Shown here in pieces: positions 1-7,293 of a stretch of 13,227 nucleotides of DNA. Under the pieces are notes generated by a model. The model was not told where the DNA came from. It made no database searches and saw only the letters and a list, made by a program, of their open reading frames with translations. Each line of letters starts with the position of its first letter. Position 1 is the stretch's first letter. The translations under genes and the position numbers were made by a program. The DNA is from CAZOIA01 sp964579675 (GTDB taxonomy: Bacteria; Planctomycetota; Phycisphaerae; UBA1845; PWPN01): positions 1 to 13,227 of the forward strand of contig CAZOIA010000150.1 in NCBI GenBank assembly GCA_964579675.1, read 5' to 3'.

Positions 1-56
1 CTGCACTTGGCCAGAACAGGATAATCGCTCTGTAATGATGCTACAGTCTCTACAAA

Positions 57-90
57 GCGCTTCCTTTAGCCGCGACCCGAAGGGGAGCGC
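57..90. terminator. Possible stem-loop after the zinc-ribbon gene
   Basis: GCGCTTCC (57-64) can pair with GGGAGCGC (83-90) with one G-T wobble, around an 18-base loop. It lies 38 bases beyond the stop of the minus-strand zinc-ribbon gene, where a terminator would be expected. On the minus strand it is followed only by a short TTTGT, not a clear U tract, so a Rho-independent terminator is weakly supported. A dispersed palindromic repeat is the alternative. I see no gene in bases 1-127. Confidence 0.25.
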
Positions 91-127
91 GTATCCGGCA
101 GGCGCGGGATGCGAAGTCGCAAGCCGC

Positions 128-739
128 CTACCCCCCCGGAGCACTGCGCACCGCCAACGTCATCAGCATCAGCAGCCCCACGCAGCAGGTAAAACACACG
201 CTCACAATGCAGGCCGCGATCGCCATCCCCCGGCGAGCCTCTTGCCGCAGCAGCGACCGGATGGCCAGCATGAGCCCCCCTATCCCGCACAACACCCCAA
301 TGAACGCCGCTCCCGTCGCCAGTGAACTTCTCGGCATCTGGCCGCTGGTGAGGACCTCCCTGAGGGCCTCGGTCACCTGCTCCTGCGTCGGGTTCGCCCC
401 GACTTTCTCCTGAACCTTCTCGCCAACGGTCCCCAACCAGACCATCCATCCCACCAGGGACAGCACCGTACAGGTGATTGCCAGCGTCAGAGCCAACGGC
501 GCCGAACCGGATTGCCTCGCACCCCGTCCGGTCGGCGGCAGTTGGCCCGGAGGTGGAGGCGGCGGTTGGAACGCCGAGCCCGCCGGTAACGCCTCCGGAA
601 CCCCGCCCGGAGGCCAGGTGCTCGAAGCCGGGGCGGTCACTACCCGCTTGCAGTAGGGGCAGCCCACCGCCTGGCCAGCCCACTTCTCGTCGATCTCAAT
701 CGGCTGCTGGCAGGACGGACAAGCAAATCGAATCACCAT
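128..739 (-). CDS. Zinc-ribbon membrane protein of unknown function
   Basis: The 203-residue product has an N-terminal zinc ribbon made of two CxxC pairs (Cys7/Cys10 and Cys27/Cys30). A proline-rich linker follows (about 58-69, with a run of six prolines), then three hydrophobic segments at about 80-103, 139-163 and 171-197. A charged stretch of about 35 residues separates the first two. It is therefore probably an inner-membrane protein with a cytoplasmic metal-binding head; its function is unknown. The frame stays open upstream to an ATG at 982, but I chose the ATG at 737-739. The zinc ribbon begins there, and a GGAG lies 10 bases before it (minus strand 753-750). The extra 81 upstream residues show no domain. 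Short proteins with such a ribbon plus transmembrane helices are common in planctomycetes (recollection). The gene is divergent from the beta-mannosidase gene, with no evident functional link. Confidence 0.72.
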   Translation of the reverse strand: MVIRFACPSCQQPIEIDEKWAGQAVGCPYCKRVVTAPASSTWPPGGVPEALPAGSAFQPPPPPPGQLPPTGRGARQSGSAPLALTLAITCTVLSLVGWMVWLGTVGEKVQEKVGANPTQEQVTEALREVLTSGQMPRSSLATGAAFIGVLCGIGGLMLAIRSLLRQEARRGMAIAACIVSVCFTCCVGLLMLMTLAVRSAPGG

Positions 740-809
740 CGTGCACGAGCTCCAATTACCAGATAGACTCGCGGACGGGCCTTGCCGTTTCTCGACGAAC
801 CCATTTCCA

Positions 810-843
810 TGCCGGGCGTGGAACACGGATAATACGCCCGGCA
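810..843. repeat. Perfect 10-bp inverted repeat over a promoter
   Basis: TGCCGGGCGT (810-819) and ACGCCCGGCA (834-843) are exact reverse complements with a 14-base spacer. The repeat covers the -10 element of the minus-strand promoter, so it could be an operator for a dimeric repressor or a hairpin in the nascent leader. Two 10-base arms pairing perfectly are unlikely to be pure chance, but GC-rich DNA raises the background. Confidence 0.5.
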
Positions 844-857
844 ACTCACGTTCGCAA
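829..857 (-). promoter_or_regulatory. Sigma-70-like promoter for the zinc-ribbon gene
   Basis: On the minus strand TTGCGA (857-852; 4 of 6 consensus) and TATTAT (834-829; 5 of 6) are separated by 17 bases. The -10 element ends 90 bases before the chosen ATG. One base of it, position 834, falls in the right arm of the 810-843 inverted repeat and the rest lies in the loop. Found by eye. Confidence 0.42.
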
Positions 858-960
858 GAAAGATGGTACCCGGAGCCACCGCATACCAGGGCTATCGCAT
901 CGGGATCGGCCAAAACGCCCGGCGGCACAGGGGCGATTCCGGGCCGAAAACCGCGCCTGC

Positions 961-989
961 TTGAATGTTCATCGGCTGGCATTTAGATT
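961..989 (+). promoter_or_regulatory. Weak sigma-70-like promoter for the GH2 gene
   Basis: TTGAAT (961-966; 4 of 6) and TAGATT (984-989; 4 of 6) are separated by 17 bases, and the -10 ends 80 bases before the ATG at 1069. The single matches are modest. The spacing and the leader length, similar to other genes here, are the main support. Confidence 0.33.
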
Positions 990-1068
990 CCCCGTTCTAC
1001 GTGCCTTGCCGGCCGGCCGGGCCGGTTTGCGCTCCATGTTCGCATACATGACACGATGAGGGCAGGAC

Positions 1069-3591
1069 ATGAGTGGTTCGCTCTGCTTGAACGGAAACTG
1101 GGGCCTGACCTACGCCGAGGGCACCGGTTTGATGTCTCCCGAGCACTACATGGCCCCGACGTTGCGGGGACGCCGGCTCATGAAGGTCCCCGTGCCTGCC
1201 CCCATTCACCGTGTCCTGATGGACGAAGGCCTCATCGACGACCCGAACATCGGCATGAACTCCCTCAAGGCGCGATGGGTTGAAGAGCAGTTCTGGATTT
1301 ACCGCCATACCTTTGCCGCCCCTACCGAAGCGTTGGCTCAGAACGCCTGGCTCGTATTCGACAAGCTCGAGCTCGATGCTGCAATCCTGCTCAACGGGAA
1401 CGAGATCGGCCACCACGCCAACGCGCATCGCCCCGCGCGGTTCAACGTCACCGGCAGGCTTCGTCCGGGCGAGAACCTGCTCGTGGTCAGGCTCGCCACG
1501 GGCATGCACGCCGCCGCCGACAGACCGGCCGCCGACTACGCCGCCAATGACATCGACCGACTCACCAGGCGGCCCTGGCATCGCAAGCCGCAGTATCAAT
1601 GCGGATGGGACTGGAGCCCGCGCCTGATGAACGTCGGCATCCTCGGCGACGTCACGCTCGAATGGCACCGCGGGCCGCGCTTGGATCAGGTGGCGGTTCT
1701 TGCCGTGCCCGCCGACGACCTCTCCTCGGCCACGATCCACGTCCGGGCCTGCGTCGATCACCCGGGCGAGCAGGTGATCCACGCCACCCTCCGCGCCCGG
1801 ATTCGCGAGACGGGGCAGCAGACCGGGGTGCCCATCCACATCGAGCCCGGCCCGAGCCGCCATGACGCAACCCTCGAAATCGCCAACCCGCGTCTCTGGT
1901 GGCCGATCCACCATGGCGAACAGTTCCTCTACACCGTCGAGATCGCTCTCGAGGCCGGCGGCGAGACCCAGACCGCCACCCGCACCACCGGCGTTAGGCG
2001 CGTCGAGATCGACCAGTCGCCGCACCCGGACCAGGGGCGCTGCTTCATCCTGAAGATCAATAACCGCCCCATCTTCTGCAAAGGGGCCAACTGGGTCCCT
2101 CCGGACCTGCTCTACAGCACCGTCACCGGCAAGCGTTATCGAGAGCTCGTCAGCATGGCCGTCCATGCTAACTTCAACATGCTGCGTATCTGGGGCGGCG
2201 GGTGCTTTGCCGACCACGCCTTCTGCGAGGCATGTGACGAGGCGGGCGTACTCATCTGGCACGATTTCTTGTTCGCCTGCGCCAAATACCCGGGCGACGA
2301 CCCGGCCTTCGCCGCCGAGGTGCGGCGCGAGGTCACCCATGCGGTGCGCGATCTGGCTCACCACCCGTCCATCGTCGTCTGGTGCGGCAACAACGAGATC
2401 GAGTGGGCCGACTGGGACTGGCATTATGACGACAGCCCCCGAACCCACCCCCATTACGCCATCTTTCACCATGACATCCCCCGGATCGTGCTCAATGAAA
2501 ACCGGGCCACCGCCTACTGGCCCAGCTCGCCCTACTCGCCCGACTACCAGGATCCCAACGACCCTACCGTCGGCGACCAGCATCCGTGGGGCGTGTCCAT
2601 CCTCGATCCCGGCGGCGCCGATTTCTGGAGGTATCGGGACTATGTGGACCGCTTCCCGAATGAGGGAGGCGTCATCGGGGCCTCCTCGCCCGCCACTTTG
2701 CGCCAATTCCTGCCCGAGGATCAGCGCTGTCTTTTCTCACCGGGCTGGGACCATCATGACAACCCCTTCGCCTGCAACGCCCCCGAAAAAGGTTCCCTGG
2801 GCCGGGCCTACGCCACGGTCGAGTTGTGGACCGGTCGAGACCCGGTCCCAATGGACTGGCAGGACTATGCCTTTGCCAGTGCCCTCCTCCAGGCTGAAGG
2901 CTTGCAGGAGTACATCGCCAACTACCGCCGCCGCATGTTCAGCAGCGCAGCCGCCGTCTTCTGGATGTTCAACGACTCCTGGCCCGTCACCCACGGCTGG
3001 ACCATTGTCGATTACTATCTTCGCAGGAAACTGGCCTACCACCCGGTTCGCCGGGCGTTCCAGCCCGTCACCGTGGTCGTGGTCGCTGATGATACCGGCG
3101 TCACCGTTTACGGCATCAATGATACGCCCGAGGACTTTTCGGGGCAGTTGCGCTACGGCCTGTTCAACCTTGCCGGCGGTTTGCCGCTCGACGAAAGCAA
3201 GACCGTCACCCTCACTGCCAACGCTTCCACCCCGCTTGTCCGGTTCGACCTCCGGCGGTGGGGCAAGTTGGGGCTCACAAAGAGCGGAGCGTTTGCCGTG
3301 TTGAGCCGGGACGGCGGCCGCATCGCCCAGCACCGGGTCTTCCTCGAACGGTTCAAGGATCTCGCTTTCGTCAACCCGAAGATCAACCTGACCCTCAAGG
3401 ACAACATGCTCACGCTCGCCTCCGACGTTTTTGCCTGGGCTGTCTGTCTCGACGTGGACGGCGAAGCGCCCCTGGCCGACAACTGCTTCGATCTCCTGCC
3501 GGGCATCCCCTATGCCCTTCCCTGGCACCCTGATCTCGGCAAGCCGACCGTCGTTCGCGTCGGCAGCCGCGACGCCGTCAGCCCCGCATAA
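1069..3591 (+). CDS. GH2 family beta-mannosidase-like glycosidase
   Basis: The 840-residue product matches the length and layout of bacterial GH2 beta-mannosidases (roughly 800-860). It has a sugar-binding-like jelly roll (about 1-200) with the family's N-terminal pattern, including EEQFWIYRHTF and the QCGWDWSPR segment (177-185). An Ig-like domain follows (about 201-310), then a TIM barrel (about 320-660) and a C-terminal beta domain (about 665-840). The acid/base is Glu443 in VVWCGNNE. The probable nucleophile is Glu532 in RFPNEGG, where family members usually read SEFG. These enzymes remove terminal beta-mannosyl residues from oligosaccharide non-reducing ends. No signal peptide is visible, so it probably acts in the cytoplasm on imported oligosaccharides. 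The ATG at 1069 has GAGGG at 1058-1062, six bases upstream. Substrate preference within GH2 is inferred; beta-galactosidase and glucuronidase are less likely because the N-terminal and WCGNNE motifs are of mannosidase type. Confidence 0.88.
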   Translation: MSGSLCLNGNWGLTYAEGTGLMSPEHYMAPTLRGRRLMKVPVPAPIHRVLMDEGLIDDPNIGMNSLKARWVEEQFWIYRHTFAAPTEALAQNAWLVFDKLELDAAILLNGNEIGHHANAHRPARFNVTGRLRPGENLLVVRLATGMHAAADRPAADYAANDIDRLTRRPWHRKPQYQCGWDWSPRLMNVGILGDVTLEWHRGPRLDQVAVLAVPADDLSSATIHVRACVDHPGEQVIHATLRARIRETGQQTGVPIHIEPGPSRHDATLEIANPRLWWPIHHGEQFLYTVEIALEAGGETQTATRTTGVRRVEIDQSPHPDQGRCFILKINNRPIFCKGANWVPPDLLYSTVTGKRYRELVSMAVHANFNMLRIWGGGCFADHAFCEACDEAGVLIWHDFLFACAKYPGDDPAFAAEVRREVTHAVRDLAHHPSIVVWCGNNEIEWADWDWHYDDSPRTHPHYAIFHHDIPRIVLNENRATAYWPSSPYSPDYQDPNDPTVGDQHPWGVSILDPGGADFWRYRDYVDRFPNEGGVIGASSPATLRQFLPEDQRCLFSPGWDHHDNPFACNAPEKGSLGRAYATVELWTGRDPVPMDWQDYAFASALLQAEGLQEYIANYRRRMFSSAAAVFWMFNDSWPVTHGWTIVDYYLRRKLAYHPVRRAFQPVTVVVVADDTGVTVYGINDTPEDFSGQLRYGLFNLAGGLPLDESKTVTLTANASTPLVRFDLRRWGKLGLTKSGAFAVLSRDGGRIAQHRVFLERFKDLAFVNPKINLTLKDNMLTLASDVFAWAVCLDVDGEAPLADNCFDLLPGIPYALPWHPDLGKPTVVRVGSRDAVSPA

Positions 3592-3670
3592 CCCGGTTTC
3601 TTTCTCATTTCCCGCTTTTTCGCTTTGCTTGGGCCGGGGCCAAGCCGCAAGACCGCCTCGGCGGCCTGAT

Positions 3671-3697
3671 TTGAGACGCGGCAGCATTCGCTATAAT
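3671..3697 (+). promoter_or_regulatory. Sigma-70-like promoter for the GH39-like gene
   Basis: TTGAGA (3671-3676; 5 of 6) and a perfect TATAAT (3692-3697) are separated by 15 bases, shorter than the ideal 17. The -10 ends 80 bases before the chosen ATG at 3777. GGCAG (3680-3684) and CTGCC (3698-3702) form a short inverted repeat around the -10. A 6-bp stem (GCTTGG 3627-3632 / CCAAGC 3640-3645) just upstream lacks a T run, so termination of the GH2 transcript is not established. Confidence 0.5.
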
Positions 3698-3766
3698 CTG
3701 CCTCCCTGACGCCAGGAACCCGCCAACAGCCGAATTGATGGCCCAGGGCGGCGGCATGACTCGGTT

Positions 3767-3770
3767 GGAG
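3767..3770 (+). promoter_or_regulatory. Ribosome binding site deciding the 3777 start
   Basis: GGAG, preceded by TT, lies six bases before the ATG at 3777-3779. That ATG opens directly into a signal peptide. The in-frame ATGs at 3735, 3738 and 3756 would put charged, non-hydrophobic residues ahead of the signal sequence. Confidence 0.6.
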
Positions 3771-3776
3771 ATCCAA

Positions 3777-6497
3777 ATGCAAAGAAACCACGCCACAACC
3801 CTTGTTGTAACCACGATGTGCATGCTGGCATCCGCCGTGACCGCCCGGGGAGCGGACCCCTCGTCGAACACGGAGGGCTCGCGGCTCTATCGGGAAGAGG
3901 CGATTGACGCGAGCATCGAGGCGTTTGGCAGAATGGTGGACGCGCCGGCCGAACAGGCGACGGCTCCGTTCGTCCTGTACGGCATAGGCGTGATCCAGGA
4001 GCAGCACAAGAAGGACCTGCCGGCCGCGGCGGCGACGTTCGAGCGGGTGATCGCAGCCTACCCCGAGACATACCCCGCCCTCCAGGCCTCTCGCAAGCTC
4101 ATCCGGATCCATCGTCAACACAAGGCCTGGAGAAAGGCGGCCGACGAATGCCAACGGCGCCTGTGCCTGTTGGCGGGTCACCGGCCATGGCTGCTTACCG
4201 CCAGGTACGCTCAGCGGATCATAGACGACATGCTCGACAACTGCCGCCACGCGGGCCCGTCGTCATCCCCGGAGGATTCGCTGCGAAGAATCGTGGCGGG
4301 CAAGAGCAAGCACTCCTGCCCGGAGCTCATCGAGGCAGCGAAGTTCGCCCTCGGCGCCGATCCGAATGCGGCATCGGGGAACCTTCTGCGCAACCCCGGC
4401 TTCGAGCGGGACGGCAAATACGTGCCGCTGGAGGCCCCCGTCGGTTGGCGTTTCATCGGGACCGGCGTGGTCCGCGGGACGGATAATGACGGGATCCTCG
4501 ATCAGGCCTTTCTCGGCGAGCACGGGGCACCGAGAACGGGCCGACTGTGCGTTGGCAAGTACGTTGATTGGGCAACCGCCCGGGGCTGGTACGTCCAGAG
4601 GATCGCGGCGACTCCCCGGCAGAGGTATGCCTGCAGCGTGTATGCGCTGACCGGACCTCAGGGTGATAAACAAGGGCGGGTGCGCCTGGGGGTCGATCCC
4701 CGCGGGGGCACCGACCCGAACGCCAAGGGCATCGTCTGGACGGCCTATCGCAGCACCGGCGGTCGTTACGAAAGGATCGCTCTGGACGGTGCGAGCGCGG
4801 TCACCGCGGCAAGCGACCACGTGACCGTGTTCCTGGAGTTGCGGCAGGACGTCACGGCGACCGGCAACGTGATGCTGTTTGAAGATGCCGCCGTCACCCG
4901 CGCCGGCGCGCCAACGCCCCCGCCCCAGGCGGCCGTGCAAATCGCCAACAACCGGCCGGCTCCCGAGACGCCCACCCTGCCCTGCTCCCTGCCGTCCGAG
5001 GAGACACGCATGGGGTACGACCCCGCGCTGCTTTGCGGCGGGCTGCTGGTCTTCAATGGGCCCGACCGCAACAAAATGGCCAAGAAGCCCGAGAAACGCC
5101 TGTTTGAGAAATGGCGCGACGAGACTCTCCCGGACATCTGCCGCCAATTCCGCGGGTGCGGAATGGTCAGCGCCCGGGCCGGTCTGTGCTGGTACAACAT
5201 CGAGAATGAGAAGGGGCACTTTGACTGGCGGATCGCCGACGAGAAGGTCCTGCAGTTGGAGCAGGCCGGCATCGTCCAGGTCGCGTGCATCGCCACCTCC
5301 CCGCCCTGGGCCCTGGACCCGGAGGCAATTGCCGTTCTTGAGCGGCAGCGGACTCCGGCGAACCTGCACGGCTGCACCCAGATCAAGCCCGAATGCTGGG
5401 ACGACTACGAGGCTTACATGGAACGCCTCGTCCTGCGTTACCGCGATTGTATCGACCACTGGGAGATCTGGAACGAGCCGGACGGCATGGCCGGCCACGT
5501 GCTGAAGCGGGACGCCACCGGCAAGGTCACCTCGGTCGAGTTCGGAGGCGACCCGGATTGGATGATCGAGCTGCTCAAGCGCAGCGCCCGGGTGATCCGG
5601 GCCCTCGATCCTTACGCGCTGATCTGCGTGGGCGGGTTTGAGAACAAGAGCCCGCCGTTGGCCAGACTGCTGGAGGGCGTGTACGCCCGCGGCGGACGCG
5701 ATTACTTCGACGCGGTCGGTATCCACACCTACGGCACCCCGCTCAACCAACCGTGGTTCTGCTTCCTCCGCCAATTCATGGTCGATCACGGCGACGGGCA
5801 CAAGCCCATGTGGGTCACGGAGTACGGAATGCGGGCCCAGCAGGATATCAAACAGGCCTATCGCCTGCGGCGGTCGTTGCGGGCCCTGCGCGAGATCCCC
5901 TACGTCACCATTGCCACCGGGCACGTCGCGAACATGCTCTTCGGCAACAGTCGCGGACACGGCTACCTCGCCCACCAGGAGATGGCCAAGGAGAAGGGGC
6001 CCCGCCCGTCATGGCACCAGGACTTCGAGGGGAACGTGCTGGAGATCATCCGGAATTGGGAATGGGACATAAAGACCGAGAAGAGGGAATGGATCAAGCT
6101 GTGGGCGAACCAGGAGCTTTCCGCGGATTTCCCGGAGCAGGGCGAACGCTACCTGGCCGGCAGGTCCAACGGCCCATGGATGGAGCACGCGCTTGACGTT
6201 TACGTTCGGCCCCGGAAGCACACGCTCTCGTTCCTGGCCTACGTCGATCCCCCGTCGAAGCCCTCCACGGTCACGATGAACATCACCGTGGAACCGGGGG
6301 ACGTGTGCAAGGACCGGGCGAGCGTGACGCTGTTTCCCGAAGGGATCAAACCGCACAAGTGGACCCGCGTCGAGGTCAACCTGGCCAAGGCTTTCCCCCA
6401 GTTCGTCGAAGACACCATCCTCGCCGTCTACATCCGTGCCACGTCGAACGAGGAGAAGGAATGGGAGTTCGCTCTGGATGACATTCGGATCGAGTGA
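3777..6497 (+). CDS. Secreted clan GH-A (GH39-like) glycosidase with TPR and CBM-like regions
   Basis: The 906-residue product begins with a signal peptide (about 1-26, ending near VTARGADP). A helical TPR-like stretch follows (about 35-165), then a beta-rich region (about 200-375) that opens with NLLRNPGFE and resembles CBM4/9/22-type carbohydrate-binding modules. The catalytic TIM barrel (about 413-760) has the acid/base Glu567 in HWEIWNEPD, the clan GH-A HTYG motif (His650) and the nucleophile Glu682 in WVTEYG. Retaining glycosidases of clan GH-A use this glutamate pair. The spacing and flanking motifs fit GH39 or a close GH5/GH39-type family best. A last beta domain (about 800-906) ends in FALDDIRIE, as many carbohydrate-binding modules do. 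The enzyme is exported and probably cuts a polysaccharide or long oligosaccharide. The substrate cannot be read from the sequence; xylosidase, mannosidase or an uncharacterised activity are all possible. It converges on the next gene with only 23 bases between stops. Confidence 0.78.
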   Translation: MQRNHATTLVVTTMCMLASAVTARGADPSSNTEGSRLYREEAIDASIEAFGRMVDAPAEQATAPFVLYGIGVIQEQHKKDLPAAAATFERVIAAYPETYPALQASRKLIRIHRQHKAWRKAADECQRRLCLLAGHRPWLLTARYAQRIIDDMLDNCRHAGPSSSPEDSLRRIVAGKSKHSCPELIEAAKFALGADPNAASGNLLRNPGFERDGKYVPLEAPVGWRFIGTGVVRGTDNDGILDQAFLGEHGAPRTGRLCVGKYVDWATARGWYVQRIAATPRQRYACSVYALTGPQGDKQGRVRLGVDPRGGTDPNAKGIVWTAYRSTGGRYERIALDGASAVTAASDHVTVFLELRQDVTATGNVMLFEDAAVTRAGAPTPPPQAAVQIANNRPAPETPTLPCSLPSEETRMGYDPALLCGGLLVFNGPDRNKMAKKPEKRLFEKWRDETLPDICRQFRGCGMVSARAGLCWYNIENEKGHFDWRIADEKVLQLEQAGIVQVACIATSPPWALDPEAIAVLERQRTPANLHGCTQIKPECWDDYEAYMERLVLRYRDCIDHWEIWNEPDGMAGHVLKRDATGKVTSVEFGGDPDWMIELLKRSARVIRALDPYALICVGGFENKSPPLARLLEGVYARGGRDYFDAVGIHTYGTPLNQPWFCFLRQFMVDHGDGHKPMWVTEYGMRAQQDIKQAYRLRRSLRALREIPYVTIATGHVANMLFGNSRGHGYLAHQEMAKEKGPRPSWHQDFEGNVLEIIRNWEWDIKTEKREWIKLWANQELSADFPEQGERYLAGRSNGPWMEHALDVYVRPRKHTLSFLAYVDPPSKPSTVTMNITVEPGDVCKDRASVTLFPEGIKPHKWTRVEVNLAKAFPQFVEDTILAVYIRATSNEEKEWEFALDDIRIE

Positions 6498-6520
6498 CCG
6501 GATCCGGCGACCGTCCGGGC

Positions 6521-7093
6521 TCAGTCCTGCGGGATCTCGGTCTGAACCTCGCCTGTCAGAGCTCCCACCAGGACGAACATGCCCGGAAGCGAGAAGCTGT
6601 AAAGGGCCTCCTCGGGCTGCGGCCAGGTGAGCGGCTTGCGCAACGTGACGCCGGCAAAGGCATCGGTGTGGCCGGCATTGCGCATGAACTCGATCGCCTG
6701 GGCCAGCGAGATTTGCCGGGGGAGCCGCTCGTAGACCGTCCCCACCCACGGGCTCGCCACGAATTCGGGCTCGCCGAACTCATTACTGGCGTAGTCGAGC
6801 GTCACCGTGCCCGGTTCCTGCGCGTTTACGTCTTCCACAGAAATGAACCGCCACTGGTCGATGTCCGCCGCGACGGTTGCGGTCCCGGCGGATGGTGAGC
6901 CCCAGGCCTCGATAAGCAGGGCACTGGGGTATTGGGCGCCCACGATCTGCTCCGCCTCGTCCATAAGTTCCAGATTGCTCTGCTCGGCCGGTGCCGTGCC
7001 TCCGGGCAGGAACGGATAGATGTTCGTGCACTGACTCCCCGTGCCCAACAGCACCAGGCAAGCACAACACGCAAGTCCTTTGGCTCGTCGCAT
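6521..7093 (-). CDS. Small exported hypothetical protein, possibly PepSY-like
   Basis: The 190-residue product starts with a signal peptide (MRRAKG, then a hydrophobic stretch rich in Cys at 9, 10 and 12). GTGSQC ends at Cys22 and is a poor lipobox, so lipoprotein status is doubtful. The mature part is acidic. Residues 128-186 run helix, beta strand, then FVLVGALTGEVQ, which resembles the helix plus strands of PepSY-type domains; this is a weak structural analogy. A strong AAGGAG (minus strand 7105-7100) lies six bases before the ATG. It has its own promoter and converges with the GH39-like gene (stops 23 bases apart, a CCGGATCCGG palindrome at 6498-6507), so it is probably transcribed separately. 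I do not recognise a function. Confidence 0.72.
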   Translation of the reverse strand: MRRAKGLACCACLVLLGTGSQCTNIYPFLPGGTAPAEQSNLELMDEAEQIVGAQYPSALLIEAWGSPSAGTATVAADIDQWRFISVEDVNAQEPGTVTLDYASNEFGEPEFVASPWVGTVYERLPRQISLAQAIEFMRNAGHTDAFAGVTLRKPLTWPQPEEALYSFSLPGMFVLVGALTGEVQTEIPQD

Positions 7094-7152
7094 GGTCGTC
7101 TCCTTCCTGCAGCCCCGCTATGACGTATCCGGAAACCAATTCAGCGACGCCC

Positions 7153-7182
7153 ATTATAGCCGTCCATTGACGGACTCGGCAA
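7153..7182 (-). promoter_or_regulatory. Sigma-70-like promoter for the small exported protein
   Basis: On the minus strand TTGCCG (7182-7177; 4 of 6) and a perfect TATAAT (7158-7153) are separated by 18 bases. The -10 ends 60 bases before the ATG at 7093. It overlaps the promoter-like elements of the divergent plus-strand operon, so the two units could influence one another. Confidence 0.45.
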
Positions 7183-7204
7183 CAAGGGCGATAGACGCTA
7201 CAAT
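7167..7204 (+). promoter_or_regulatory. Promoter region of the ADPRH-fold/propeller pair
   Basis: Two overlapping readings are possible. TTGACG (7167-7172; 5 of 6) with GATAGA (7190-7195; 3 of 6) has a 17-base spacer. TACAAT (7199-7204; 5 of 6) lacks a good -35. The second -10 would end 90 bases before the ATG at 7294, a leader length similar to other genes here. I cannot choose between them. Confidence 0.38.
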
Positions 7205-7293
7205 ACCCCCTTTGTTGAGCTGTCCCCTCTCCCGCCCCGCCGGAACGGTCGGTTGGAAAGGGGCAAGGATCCAGATTCAAAAAGGAGAGCCCC

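Larger units (their letters stand above)
740..1068. other. Divergent intergenic region, 329 bases
   Basis: No protein in this stretch looks real; the open frames crossing it are low-complexity shadows. It holds a promoter-like pair for each flanking gene, a perfect 10-bp inverted repeat (810-819/834-843), and a GC-only hairpin in the leader of the plus-strand gene (CCGGCC 1009-1014 with GGCCGG 1020-1025). It is the most likely regulatory region of the left half of the window. Confidence 0.55.

Noticed and set aside
740..982. N-terminal extension of the zinc-ribbon gene to the ATG at 982
   Set aside because: The extra 81 residues have no domain, the region holds promoter-like elements and an inverted repeat, and the internal ATG has a ribosome binding site and begins the zinc ribbon.
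997..2706. 569-codon open frame on the minus strand, opposite the GH2 gene
   Set aside because: It is antisense to a gene with clear family motifs, its translation is low-complexity Gly/Ala/Val/Asp-rich, and it shows no domain. It is a by-product of GC-biased third positions.
2165..3304. 379-codon plus-strand frame inside the GH2 gene
   Set aside because: It is rich in Ser/Pro/Thr/Arg with no fold pattern, while the overlapping frame carries the catalytic glutamates.
3627..3645. GCTTGG/CCAAGC stem after the GH2 gene as a terminator
   Set aside because: The stem is only 6 bp and no T run follows it on either strand.
4263..5975. 570-codon open frame on the minus strand, opposite the GH39-like gene
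   Set aside because: It is antisense to the catalytic domain, has no recognisable motif, and has the composition expected of a GC-rich shadow.
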